A stretch of DNA of 64,000 bases. Source: Phoronis australis (lineage: Eukaryota > Phoronida > Phoronidae). Below, one piece after another: positions 11,901 to 22,485 of the stretch. The position numbers were made by a program, and so were the translations under genes. Location of the stretch: the NCBI GenBank assembly GCA_002633005.1, contig NMRA01000653.1, positions 1 to 64,000 of the forward strand. Reading direction: 5' to 3'. The notes under the pieces were generated by a model. It was not told the DNA's origin, did no database searches, and was given only the letters and a program-made list of their open reading frames with translations. Each line of letters begins with the position of its first letter. Within the stretch, counting starts at the first letter, position 1.

Positions 11901-14900
11901 ACAAACATCCGCTTTTTCAGCTACATGTAAATAATACGATTCTATCATCACACCCAAAAGCGGTGTTGGTTGTCGGCATACATGTACACTTGTATTGCCG
12001 ATAATTTTGAGTTGATGTTAAAGCAAGTGAAAAGATGCTATTCGAAATAACCTTAAATATCGGAAATATATGTATGTAATTAATCTTTGAAATTTCTTGG
12101 ACGTCCTATCTGCATTCTCTAAAAATGACTCAAACCACCTACCCTGACGAATCTGTCAGAGTTCCGTAGACGCAATGAACTGAGCACCTACTTCGCTTGT
12201 AATACATGGCGATATATCGCAGACGTGCCTGATTTTGCATTTCTCGACGTTCTCGCACATCTAATCTCACCTTGTTTCTTTTACACATTACAGTGCGTGT
12301 CATTTCTAGGCTTGGAAAGAACTTGTAGTTCGCTAGTGTTTGGAGGTGTTTCTAAGTCACGTGTCGTAAATTACCAGGCGGGTCAAAGCAACTTATTGAG
12401 CGTGGCATGCTTTGTGAAAACCCGAAAACCTGGTAATAACGCAAAATTTCTCGAGGTGTCGCCATGCATTACAAGCTAAATATGTAATCACACTTGCTTC
12501 AATCGCAAGAATCTTATGTCTACCTGCCTACCTGGTCAAGATTGACAATTTTTGCAGCAGGCGGTTCTGTAGCAGCTTCAGTGGTAAAGGCTTTCTCAAA
12601 AAATTTGGCGATCTGGGTCTGAGACCGACAAGCTTTTCTAAAGAATTGACTCGTACGATGGCGCCAATATTGCCCGCTTTAAAAAAATGTACAATTCCAT
12701 AGGCAATTTTGGTTGGTCTTAGTTTATCCACACGATTGATTAGAATTCAATAGCTTCAGCATACCTTCAAGGTAACAGAGAACTGGTTTGAAGTGTTTTC
12801 TGTAGTCCCGTTTGCTGTAGTCCTGATTCTTCCACGCTTTGAACCACTCCTTCATTTCCGCAATTTGAGCTTTCACCGTAGGTTGTTGTTTTACCTGGGC
12901 AAATGGTTGTGATCATTGTGTAAGCCCACGAGGGCTTTTTCCTTATTTGGTAAAGGATGGATACAATTAAAAACTCTGATGGAGGCATTTGAAATATTAC
13001 AGAAAAAAATCGAGAATTTACGAGTGGAATCAATTCCATGGCCGTTAGAGGAATCCGTGCCCCGTTGCATGAAACAGTCCCAAATAGGGGCTCAACTAAG
13101 TTCCCTAAGTCTTTGGCACATTTGCTTCGTTCTTCACTCGCAGATGTTAAATTTTTCTATTGCTTTATCTTGATTATGAGCTCCTCGTCGTCTATAAGGA
13201 CATTTTCAATAATATAACTAAAAACTGAGCTCTATAATAATTAGGGACTTAGTTCTTAAATTTGGTGCGTTGCATGAAAAGATCCCCTGTTAATTTCACT
13301 AATATTGAGCATTCAACAAAGAGTTCACTCAAGATTTGTATCAAAGTCTAAAATTGACTTGGTAATGAGACTCAAACAGCATAAGACGGGACTATCAGTG
13401 TTTTCACAAGCACAAAAATATGCAGTACATTAAGGGAAATTTATTGTGTCCCTGTTTGAGACAGTTTTATGCAACCAGGCACTGGTTACCAGGACTAGAA
13501 CTTAAGCACCAGCAAGGTACAGTACATGTAGCATTTCCGGCACGTGGCTAAGCCCACGCTGCAGAAACCATAAACGAGCCGAGCAGATGATGTCGGTACG
13601 TCGCAGCAGGTGAGAACAAGCTAATCTGTCAGAGAAGAGAAAATCAGTGGTTGCGCAATAACACAGACCGATCCCTCCGGTTATCTTGTCATACATGTAT
13701 GGACATCAGTGCATGTGTTAAGACAACTCCCTCTGGATCGACCCATTATGGAAATGTCAACCACGGGATCTGTCCAAATTATGTATGGGGCCATATATTC
13801 TGATGTCACACTCGGGATCGGTCCATAGCCGTACAGTAGATAAATCCCCATACGCATGATAAGTAACAAAAGAGGCGATATTTGTCACCTGGAAATAACA
13901 ATGTTAATACCTGTGTATGACCTGGAAGATAACGTGTTTACAAGAATGGCAAAGGCCAATATCGATGAATAAATGGTCATTATAGGTCTACTTATTCAGC
14001 GACATTACCCGAATGACGGTTGCAAATTCAGATTCAGACAATCGAATTTATTCAACTTACAGCGTAAGGTACTTCAGGGAATGGTATTTCTTCAATGGCA
14101 CCCCATTGTTTGCTCTTCGTGCTGGGCATGCGCAAACCATAGTCGTTGTGCCTCGTTCTGAATTCGACGCCATTAAGGACAGCAACGAATTCTCCCAGCC
14201 CCACTGTGCGGATGTTGTTGGCGTGATCGTGTATTGAAGCTACCTTTCTCCCAACCCACGTATCTGCGTGGTAAGGACGCGTGCCGCCGCTGCCTATCCG
14301 AACTTGCTTAATGCCTAAACATCCAAGAAAAACAAAAATAAAGACGATGAGGTTGGCCAGCAATGAAATATGTCAAATAAACACAGAAAAATCAGGAACC
14401 CGAAGTGGGAGTCGAAACACAGATCTCTAGATTGCCGGTCTAGTGCTCTCACTACTGAGCTACTGAGCACAAACGTCTCCATAAGCATTGGTTGTACATT
14501 GGTATTGCACTTTTTCTCCATTGCAGTTATTGTTGTGAAATCACATGCTTAAGGAGCTGAGAGTTTTACAGAATGTTTCTAGATTCAACAAATTGACTGT
14601 GTGATAGTTGTTTCACTGGACTAAAACAAACATTGAACGAGGTAGAATCTTTCAATTCAGTGAAACTGCACGAGCAATAGTTTTGGTCTGCTAAGAACTC
14701 ATTCCAAAGGTGACCCAAGAATGTCCTCGCGCGTTTCTTTATTAATTATCTCGAGATCCCGTGAAGCTTTTCCCCAGTGTGTCGCTGTAGGTTTACAGTC
14801 GTCTGGCGCGTTGCACTGCCACGCCACCTGCATTGACTGCAGAAAGAATGATTCGCACAGTTTTTCGTTTCACCACGAAGTCACTAGTAATACTTTTGTG

Positions 14901-17900
14901 GTGCAAGAATCTATAACCATATTGCTGTCCTAGCATCGATATTTGTCGGTCTATGAAACCAATTTTTGATATCATCATTGTCTGAATAATTGCTACGACG
15001 TGCGAGCCATAGTCTTGACACCAAACGCCGAAGATGCCTAACGCTAATAATAGTACCAAAGTGATGCCTGAGCATGTCTATAGTTTCTTTTTGCGGCAGC
15101 CCCAAATTTAAAAGATTTCTAACAGATTCATCTTTATCCAAAGTGGAATATTCTTGGTAACAGAAATAAAGCTTATCACGTGACAATAATAGATCTAACT
15201 CTGTTTTTGTTTTTCAGCCAGCAAAACTTTTGTCTAGTAGCACTGCAGTTTTAAGCGGAAAGAGTATTTTTAAAATCACCCCATTAACATCTGACATATT
15301 AACATCATACACGTAAATCTGTCGTGTCGTGATGAATCTAAGTTCTGTCCTTAATCCCAAACGCGTTGAATCTGATGAGTGCAATACGGCCATGTGATAT
15401 TGTTTTCCCTATTCATATCCCGCACTACTTCAACAGTGACCTCTGACATGGAAAGTTCAAAACGTAGGTCAACGTCGACTCGACATCGTTAGCCGGTTCA
15501 ATCATCATACTTTCCGAAATTAGTTTAAGTAATACAATTGCAGCAGTGCAAATGACACTAAACATACAACCAGATCCAAAACGTAACACCTAGAACAAAA
15601 CTGTTAATTATAAGACCCTTCTGTCTAAGTTTTCAATGGGTACATATTTTATCGTCTTTAACTCAGGCGTCGATTCCTCGTATCTAAAATATGAAATATG
15701 GTTGTTATTTAACTATTTTCAGGGAAATATTACAAGTATTGCGAGTTCAATGCAGAGTTATTGTTGTTTTCATGTTTGTTATCTCTTTTCAAGTAATAAA
15801 CCCTTACATTTAAAACTGTTCTTTTACTAGAGAAAACTTTGCAACCTAACGTTTAATTACATACATAAAAGATGTGATTCACCACTTGAACTATTTAAAA
15901 ATCTGCAGAAAAAATGAAAGAAACTAAGGAATTCGAAGGCTAGGGAATAAACACAAAACGTACCCTGATTGACGTAGATGAAGTAATATCCCACTCGACA
16001 TTATTCCGCGATACGAAGAATAATTTGTCGTGGGATATTACTTCATCCACGCCATTCTCGGTACGTTTAGTGTTATTCGTCAAATCATGTTATCTGATCT
16101 GTTGGCAGATGGAAGTTCTAAGCAAAAGCGTTGTCATTGATGTTTTGTTGCAGTAATATTGCTTCCTAACATCTCTACTGATTGTGTGGGTTAAGATTGA
16201 GGATGGCCCTGATTACTTGTCCTGATGATGATGTTTGAGACTTCGAAACATGTTGAAGTTGAATAATATGACTTGCTTTATTATTGTCACTTACTTTTCT
16301 TCGTTGAGACCACAAGCGTTATATCGGGTTTCACGCCAGATAGGATCGCATGTGCACGTTGAAAGGTGAATTATTTATCTTATTACGTTAAATGTTGAAA
16401 CTTTTCTGGTACAACAGCCATTTGAATTATTTGATAAAATGAAATGCACATCAGGGTGTCATGGCTCAGAACAATGGGGTTTTAAGGAGACGCACTTGCG
16501 TAGAATTATTTTTGAAGTACAATGTAAGGAGGAACCGCCAGCTTTATTATTACAGTTTTGTTGGAGTGGTACAAGCTCAACAACATTTCGGTAAGGATGA
16601 CGCCGAAATCTTAGTTTACCTGGAGAACATTTATTATCTGACAGAACTTGCCTGCAGCCCAAATTACATGTATATGCTGTTGTGCAAGAAAATTCGTGAT
16701 CTACATCGTCTCTTCCTTTAACAGATTCAACAGTGAGACACAAGTACATAGGCGGATTTAGGGGGGGGGCCCAGGGGGCCCGGNNNNNNNNNNNNNNNNN
16801 NNNNNNNNNNNNNNNNNNNNNNNNNNNNNNNNNNNNNNNNNNNNNNNNNNNNNNNNNNNNNNNNNNNNNNNNNNNNNNNNNNNNNNNNNNNNNNNNNNNN
16901 NNNNNNNNNNNNNNNNNNNNNNNNNNNNNNNNNNNNNNNNNNNNNNNNNNNNNNNNNNNNNNNNNNNNNNNNNNNNNNNNNNNNNNNNNNNNNNNNNNNN
17001 NNNNNNNNNNNNNNNNNNNNNNNNNNNNNNNNNNNNNNNNNNNNNNNNNNNNNNNNNNNNNNNNNNNNNNNNNNNNNNNNNNNNNNNNNNNNNNNNNNNN
17101 NNNNNNNNNNNNNNNNNNNNNNNNNNNNNNNNNNNNNNNNNNNNNNNNNNNNNNNNNNNNNNNNNNNNNNNNNNNNNNNNNNNNNNNNNNNNNNNNNNNN
17201 NNNNNNNNNNNNNNNNNNNNNNNNNNNNNNNNNNNNNNNNNNNNNNNNNNNNNNNNNNNNNNNNNNNNNNNNNNNNNNNNNNNNNNNNNNNNNNNNNNNN
17301 NNNNNNNNNNNNNNNNNNNNNNNNNNNNNNNNNNNNNNNNNNNNNNNNNNNNNNNNNNNNNNNNNNNNNNNNNNNNNNNNNNNNNNNNNNNNNNNNNNNN
17401 NNNNNNNNNCTATGCGCATCTACAATCGTGGTTCAGTTTGCGCAAATGCTTCCAGCCGGACAAAATGTTGGGCCCCCCCTTGTGATATCCTAGATCCGCC
17501 ACTGAAGTACGCAGCAATTTTAAACTGTTTCCATCAGTTTTTGAGGGCCATTCGCGGGTTTCTGAGTTTTTGTCCTAGTCCAACTGAGGTGACCGGCTCA
17601 AACGTTTTGAACGTTTATTTTTTGTTGCGACGTTTTTTTCATCACCGACGGGCCCCCTTCACTGCCACGTGTCTTGGGGTTGTGGGCCCTCCTGTCCACC
17701 TCCTCTCGACGCCCCTGGCCATGAATTCAGTTTAGTTTGCAACGAATGTTTATTCCAACTAGTTCGAGTATTCGTTGTGAAAACCATGATTTACTAGTTA
17801 AGAACGCTGAGATATGAAAACAGACTGTGTTGATAGAATCGAGATATGTCAAGATAATTACGCCGGGCCTCTCGTGATTCCAAAATAAATAAGATTGGGA

Positions 17901-18857
17901 TCTCGCGGTCCCGAAATAAATATGCCACGATTTCGAGCTCCTGATGTCCCAAGATAATTAAGTCGGAATCTCAAGATCCTGAGATACATAAAAAAGAATG
18001 CGCGATGTCATCTTTGTCATGTCGAAACATTTCCATCTTCGTTCTAATGTCAAGGGGTCAGTTTCACGAACGGTGGCTCGAGAATTAAGACAGAAATTTG
18101 ACCTGACACTCCACACAACTATTTTAAAAGGTAATTATATGTCACTGTTTCAGTGTTATTTAGATTGTTTCTGTAAATGCTTCCAGACTGTGGAACGCTC
18201 ATTACTTGGCTAAACGTTTCTTCAAACCTGCGAAGTGGGGGAGTATGAAATCAAATTTCTTTCTGGGTCCCTAAAGTTAGTTTTAAAAGAAACAAGGCCA
18301 TGGGTTGTGTTCAAAAGATTTTAAACTCTTTATAACAAAATAGGTTATCAATGGAAACGAACTTTTCATACGCATATGCATGAGCGGCGTACCATAGGGG
18401 ACTGGGGGGCTACAACCCTCCCCCAGTCCCCTATCTAGCCCCACTTGTTCAGTGCAGCACCGCCCACGGTCTAGGGAATGAAGTTCTTATACGCACACGC
18501 TTTTTTTTCTATTGAATTTACACTGTATGTAACGAATCGACATAAAACTAAGCAGCTCGTGGTTCTGTTTTCACTTTATTTTCGAGATTTGAAAGAGTAA
18601 AAGGAAAAGCTGTTAGTTTGTACCTATTACTTCAACTAAATTTTTATGCTCAGATAAGTTGGGAATTGTTTTCATAAATAACCTGAGTCGCCCTCTGATC
18701 GTATTCTTTCTTCGATGGCAAGTTGTTGCAGAATCAATTGGCGTGCTAGAGACTTGATGACGTCCGTCTGTTTCTTGTCCACGTCATTCTTGCTTATGGC
18801 CGCCGGTGAGCACATGCCCACCAGAGCAATGACAAATGCCAGGATTGAGAGCGACAT
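2997..18857 (-). CDS. Gene A: secreted ~642-aa protein of unrecognised function, 11 exons
   Basis: Exons on the minus strand, 5' to 3': 18857-18683, 14314-14061, 12894-12765, 9368-9095, 8188-8064, 7125-7013, 6078-5938, 4962-4798, 4261-4093, 3776-3655, 3257-2997. They were placed by alignment to genes B and C; every junction has AG/GT and the phases join without a stop (1929 nt, 642 residues). Residues 1-22 are a signal peptide (hydrophobic core LAFVIALVGM), followed by a helical segment SLARQLILQQLAIEERIR. Exon 2 holds HDHANNIRTVGLGEF and TRHNDYGLRMPS; exon 4 holds YAQWNYRILCQPLKDDIPLNR. The last exon has GEHSH, NGHAH and CDGSKKCWDGHG. The product is probably extracellular. Paired HxH motifs suggest metal binding, but that is inference, and I do not recognise a named domain. 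Introns carry an antisense Penelope-like fragment, a SINE, a MITE and an assembly gap. The ATG follows an AG directly, so a 5' non-coding exon is likely. Confidence 0.87.
9375..10004 (+). pseudogene. Penelope-like reverse transcriptase fragment in intron 3 of gene A
   Basis: The plus strand, antisense to the host gene, encodes in broken frames the N-terminal and early reverse-transcriptase blocks of a Penelope-like element: DNDDIVIRK, KTHK, PTYEIAKTLDKLI and SRDEFLDLLRS followed by YLDVESLFT.VPL. A short internal duplication (cctacctaggaacc / cctacctatgaaa, near 9745-9790) and frameshifts make it non-functional. Homology with the copy in gene B stops near 10004 and resumes at caccaacggattggtgcgcac, which lies near 37715 in unit 2. 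About 840 bases, including the polymerase catalytic block, were therefore deleted here. Confidence 0.75.
10700..11655. other. Intronic block nearly identical between genes A and B (copy in A)
   Basis: This part of intron 3 of gene A aligns without a single indel to 38404-39359 in gene B. By eye I count about 16 substitutions in 919 bases, while flanking intron sequence differs by frequent substitutions and indels. The block has a CRE-like TGACGTCA (near 10775) and no splice-consistent exon. Several long minus-strand open frames occur, but they have no recognisable protein. It could be a conserved regulatory or non-coding RNA segment, or a recent gene-conversion tract. Confidence 0.55.
14336..14484 (-). 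mobile_element. tRNA-derived SINE insertion, unit 1 only
   Basis: Read on the minus strand, the segment has a tRNA-like head: an A-box-like TAGCTCAGTAGTGAGAGCA, an anticodon-arm-like ctagaCCGGCAAtctag, and a B-box-like TTTCGACTCCC, followed by an unrelated tail. The paralogous position in gene B (around 42278-42285) lacks these ~150 bases, so insertion postdates the duplication. It sits in intron 1, just upstream of exon 2 of gene A. The loop lacks the usual T33, so this is a SINE rather than a functional tRNA gene. Confidence 0.65.
14793..15186 (-). pseudogene. Decayed integrase-core-type transposon protein fragment (intron 1 of gene A)
   Basis: The minus strand encodes, across a frameshift, a pattern seen in multicopy animal integrase-like proteins: DESVRNLLNLGLPQKETIDMLR, IISVRHLRRLVSRLWLARR, then IGFIDRQISMLGQQYGYRFLH. 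The first half looks like a helix-turn-helix region preceding the catalytic core, and the core itself is not recoverable. A parallel fragment in gene B at 42504-43006 shows that it predates the duplication. Confidence 0.55.
15950..16075. mobile_element. Hairpin MITE, unit 1 only
   Basis: A near-perfect inverted repeat of about 55 bases per arm surrounds a very short loop (cgcgatacga). The arms begin and end with ACGTACC / GGTACGT and share GATGAAGTAATATCCCAC. It lies inside about 730 bases (15360-16090) of intron 1 of gene A that have no counterpart in gene B. No open frame. The structure is typical of a miniature inverted-repeat element; the parent family is unknown. Confidence 0.6.
16748..17504. 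mobile_element. hAT-like insertion containing the assembly gap, unit 1 only
   Basis: The left end ATAGGCGGATTTAGGGGG and the right end CCTAGATCCGCCACTG are imperfect inverted repeats (GGCGGATCTAGG type). The insertion is flanked by AAGTAC on both sides (16742-16747, 17505-17510). The gene B copy has the clean empty site, a single acaagtacgcagc near 43817. TIR sequence and short target duplication suggest a hAT-like non-autonomous element, but the interior is masked by Ns, so coding capacity is unknown. Confidence 0.6.
16784..17409. other. Assembly gap (626 N)
   Basis: An uninterrupted run of N flanked on the left by a G-rich run. Open frames reported through it are artefacts. Confidence 0.99.
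17825..17998. repeat. Degenerate ~35-bp tandem repeat (GATAATTAAGTCGGAATCTC type), unit 1
   Basis: Four to five imperfect copies of a unit like gataattaagtcggaatctc-aagatcctga occur in a row. Each contains a 'tctcg/caagatcc' core and an AAATAA/AATTAA core. The same array is in unit 2 at 44110-44245, so it predates the duplication. No coding potential seen. Confidence 0.55.
18378..18471. mobile_element. Small G/C-rich MITE with GCATGRGCGGCG ends
   Basis: The left end GCATGAGCGGCGTA and the right end GCAGCACCGCCCACGGTC are inverted repeats around a hairpin (ggggactggggg / ccccccagtcccc). Related copies are at 44649-44722 (paralogous position) and 50672-50864 (intron 3 of gene C). The three together define a small repeat family. 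Confidence 0.45.
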
Positions 18858-21429
18858 CTACAATTGAAACCATTAATATGGGAGCATTACATGCGTGAAA
18901 TCTGGAAAAAGCTACTTTTTAAAATCTCGTTTTGTATGTCGTTTGATAAAAAATAAGGAGGTTATTTGAAAGTCAAATGCGATAAACTAACTCCTAATTT
19001 TACTGAAGGCGATGCAAAATTTCGTATTTGTGGAAAGCAAAAACGGAAACGGTCGGTTAAAGTCCTATAAAAACATGCTCCCGCAGTTGCCAAGAAAACA
19101 AGCTCTTCTCTCACCTTTCGCCCTCCGAATGATAGCTCTCCAACATGTTCCCTGCAATAAAGCGTCATGCGAGCGTGATCCCACACAATCGCAGCCGCCC
19201 ATCATAACACTGAATTTTGATAATTGTGATTAAATTTCAGGGGCGTCGCCGTCATACATGCAAAGTCACACGTGCCTACTACAGAATTGGGCGTGGCGAG
19301 GACTCGAAAAAATTCGAGACTGCGCGTTCTTTCAGATGCTGTAGGCCAACTATAACTCTAGCCTGCTCACATGCAAACTAAGTTTCTTTTCCCTTTGGCT
19401 TCGAGTTGTAGACTGATTTAATAATTTTAAACCTTGGACTGATTTCGTCAAACACGGGGCTCATCCGTCCGTACATTCCGTGTTTAGTCTAAAGACAATG
19501 AACTATTGTGACACTTACTTGTAAGAACTGGTTCCTAGCACGTAGAATTTGCTCTGGTGTTATATATGTCTAGTTTTTCTCAGTATTTAGTAAGATGTTC
19601 CTACTTAATATCATCCGTGAGTGTGTTAACATTATTCTGCGAATTAAAATTCTCAGCCATAAAGAATGGGATCTTGCCTACAAATGAAGTTCAGTTTGTG
19701 CGTGCACATGTATATGACACACTTGCGCGTGTTAGAGATTTTCTTCAGATTTGTCAATGAAAAAATTAAGTCACGCTAAATCATGAGCATGTTGGCCACC
19801 ATCGTTGTTTTCGCTTTCTCTACTACCATTACGCTCGTCATTATCGAGTAAAGTTAGTTCTAATCCAAATGTAACCAGATCGGAACACATGCGCCGTGAG
19901 AACTGACATCTGGTCACGTGGCTTATATCAACATCCACAGATAAGCTGTCACGACCTACGCCTATGATTATATATCCAGGTAGGGTTTGGTTTGTAATTG
20001 AGGAATTGTGAGCAAATGTTCTAGACAATAACAATGCTGTTGGCTTCCATTTGAATTTCAGTGCACAAACGTTTTGAAAGTGCCTTACACATTGTATTAA
20101 ATTGTGCACATAATTAAGAATGGTGAGTTTACCTCTCCAAACACAGTCTATGGTCGAATTTGGAAGTACGCTCGTTTCAAGGCTTTCAGAAGATTGTACT
20201 AAACATCGGTGAATGTATTTTTCCTACCACTGTTCACTACGAGTCTCAGTAGTTTAAAATCACTTTCACTGACGAAACTTAGGATTTAAAAAAATATTGC
20301 TCTGTGCTAATATTCTGCAGAAGAAAGACTTCAGACAATATCTTCCACAGGCGTAACGTAAAAACCTGCAAAAACTAAGCTCACGTATTCGCTAATTGCA
20401 TGCATATCCTGTAAGATCCAGTTACATTTCACTGCGGTATTAAGTAATACGTGCGACAGATAGGATCATCTCACAACGGAATGTGTGTCGTTGTAAACGT
20501 ATGCGACACGAGAACATGGGCGGGTGGACAATCGTTTCCCTTTTGAAAACCATAGCTCAAAGTTTAGATTTTTGCAATTTTGTGAAAATGTCACTTCCGC
20601 CACCATAGTTTCACTTCTTACAAGAGTTCATTTTTATTCCGTTTATTTTTTTCGTCTTCCACCGTTTGTTGATGAATTTCAAGATATTTCGGCAAAATGA
20701 ATCTAATTTGTGCAGACTGATACCCTCATATTTTTAAACAAAAATGTTTCAACAAAGCGAGACAATGAGGTACAACCGAATCCTGAAATGGAATCAAAGC
20801 AACATCGAGGTCAATTTCTGAGCTCGTTTGCATAAAATTTGGATAGCAGCAATGACAACGCACGAGTCTGAACAATGTACTAATTGCCCCCTCCTAACAA
20901 TTTATTCAGGGGATAAATTTTGAAGTTGTTTGCATCCCAATCCGGACGGATTAACTTTTACTCATTCCGCTATTGACTACCATCGTCTATAGCAAAGTGT
21001 CTATCTAAATGACGCAAATGACGTTAACGGACACAATTTTAACGAATAATATTTAAAGTTACATTTTGCCTTGCTGGCTAAAAACAAAATCGTGTTCGGC
21101 ATTGAATACCAATACAACCAGTCTCGTAATGTTCCTTGCAGTGAGGATTCCATTTCGTTACCATTATAAACGGTGAAACCATCGGTGTCCCAAAAAACGC
21201 TCGAGACTTTATTGGGGATGGCTAAACTTGAAATTGTGAGTGGTGCATATACAGTATATTCATTACCTGTGGGTTGAGTTCATAGAAATGAGAATCCAAT
21301 CATAGTAAGGAATGTAATTAGACCAATTTTATGAGAGTAAGTAAAAGGTTTAAATCCATTTTTTGTCTTTAGCCAGTTAAATAAGGTGGAATACAGCTTT
21401 TCAGTCTCCTAATATTGTATCGCATTTAG
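18858..21429. promoter_or_regulatory. Head-to-head spacer between gene A and psi-C
   Basis: About 2.6 kb separates the ATG of gene A (minus) from the ATG of the broken C-type exon (plus), so both promoters must have been here. It is collinear with 45105-47722 between genes B and C. Both start codons are directly preceded by AG after a T-rich stretch, so at least one untranslated upstream exon probably lies in this spacer. I cannot place a transcription start, and I see no other gene. Confidence 0.45.
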
Positions 21430-21597
21430 ATGAAGGTTCTATGCTCTTCTTGTCGCCCTTGTGGTCGTAGTGTCGTCTACTTCAGCGCAGAATGCTGAGA
21501 ACTTCTCGAAGACGGGTGTGATCAAATCTCTAGCCAGACAAACCATCTTACAGCAACTTTACATGGAGGAACGCATCCGGACTGAAAGGGATTTGGT
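21430..21597 (+). pseudogene. psi-C: broken first exon of a gene C copy
   Basis: The sequence matches exon 1 of gene C (47723-47891), including the acceptor-like gcatttag before the ATG and the block encoding SKTGVIKSLARQ.ILQQLY.EERIRTE. Two bases are missing soon after the ATG, which shifts the signal-peptide frame, and another is lost at the 3' end beside the GTGAG donor. Homology to intron 1 of gene C continues to about 21752 and then stops. Exons 2-11 are absent. This is a truncated duplicate, not a working gene. Confidence 0.85.
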
Positions 21598-22079
21598 GAG
21601 AAATTGAATACACACGTCTGTTTTGTTACAAACACGGTGGAAACTGTCTTTCTTGCGATTTGATTCTTTTTAATTTTAGGAGTTATATCCGTGTGTTCAG
21701 TTGTAAAGTCAATTATTCTCGTTTTGCTGTAGTAATGACTGGGACGTTTTCGGCACTAAACAGAAAAAGCGGTCCCATTTTAAACCACCCTAACTTCTTT
21801 AATTTTTAACTCAGAATCATAATTTCAGTATCCATATGTTCACTAGGTAGATAGAAATTGGTTTGTATTGTTGGTTTTGTCAAACTTTTACTCAAATTTC
21901 AATTAATCGATCGACTTTGAATTCAGATTTTTGCCAACTTTATCACCAGTCGGTTACTCGTACAGTGACGGCTTCGAGATTCTTGACGGCGGTTGTGTGT
22001 ATCCATTTACATGGTAAGAGATGCATCACAATGACACAGAAGGAAAATCCGGATAAACCTCGTCGCTTTGTGCATCGAT

Positions 22080-22138
22080 ACTTAACTCATTTGTTTCGAG
22101 TCCCAGTTGGGGTTCCTGATTTGTGTGTGTTTATTTGA
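22080..22138 (+). mobile_element. SINE tail fragment
   Basis: The stretch gtttcgagtcccagttgggg...cctgatttgtgtgtgtttatttgaaa matches the B-box and 3' part of the SINE at 14336-14484 in the opposite orientation. The tRNA-like head is missing. It abuts the start of the duplicated SAM region at 22139, so it sits at the tandem junction. Confidence 0.55.
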
Positions 22139-22465
22139 AAAGTTTTACTGTTATCAGGTACTTTCCAAAATGCTTACTTTCCGCCATCATCAATTTGACA
22201 CTCGGCTCATTGTGAGAGCTCAGCAGACTAGGATCTCGAGGGTTATGATCCCAAAAGTGGCACGAGTTCGATGAAGATTCGTTCTATGGGTGTGGGTCAA
22301 GTTTGCCTTCTCTTGAATACTTTCGGTCTCCAAGAATAAACTGATGAGTTCCGGCGTTCAGAGCTAATAGATGGCAGTATGTTACTGCACTTGGATAAGC
22401 AAGTAATGGTGGAAGACTTGGGAATGAGACCTCTGCATGCTATCACTCTTTTGTCGCCCGGCTTA
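22139..22465 (+). pseudogene. Decayed copy of the SAM-domain exon
   Basis: The first ~67 bases (tttactgttatcaggtact...) are almost identical to 958-1024. The sequence then jumps to the aggatctcgaggg part of the SAM exon (equivalent to 1436), deleting the acceptor and the N-terminal half of the exon. The SAM frame carries in-frame stops at the GLQEY position (caagaataaactga) and substitutions throughout. The final part (LGMRPLHAITLLS) ends in a stop. Non-functional. Confidence 0.75.
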
Positions 22466-22485
22466 TGACTGACGGCTTACATGTA

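Larger units (their letters stand above)
1674..21752. repeat. Segmental duplication unit 1 (gene A plus psi-C)
   Basis: This block is collinear with 29209-48062. Homology starts at attgtattgaagagcca (1677 and 29212) and can be followed through all eleven exons and introns of genes A/B, the head-to-head spacer and exon 1 of a C-type gene. It stops about 155 bases into intron 1 of the C-type gene (at gggacgtttt, near 21750 and 48060). Divergence in introns is moderate, with many indels and unit-specific insertions, while exons are very similar. Confidence 0.85.

Noticed and set aside
14397-14475. A functional tRNA gene on the minus strand
   Set aside because: A- and B-box-like motifs are present, but the anticodon loop lacks T33, the acceptor stem does not pair, and the segment is an insertion absent from the paralogue; a SINE explains it better.
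16727-17485. Long open frames on both strands through 16784-17409
   Set aside because: They consist almost entirely of N; this is the assembly gap.
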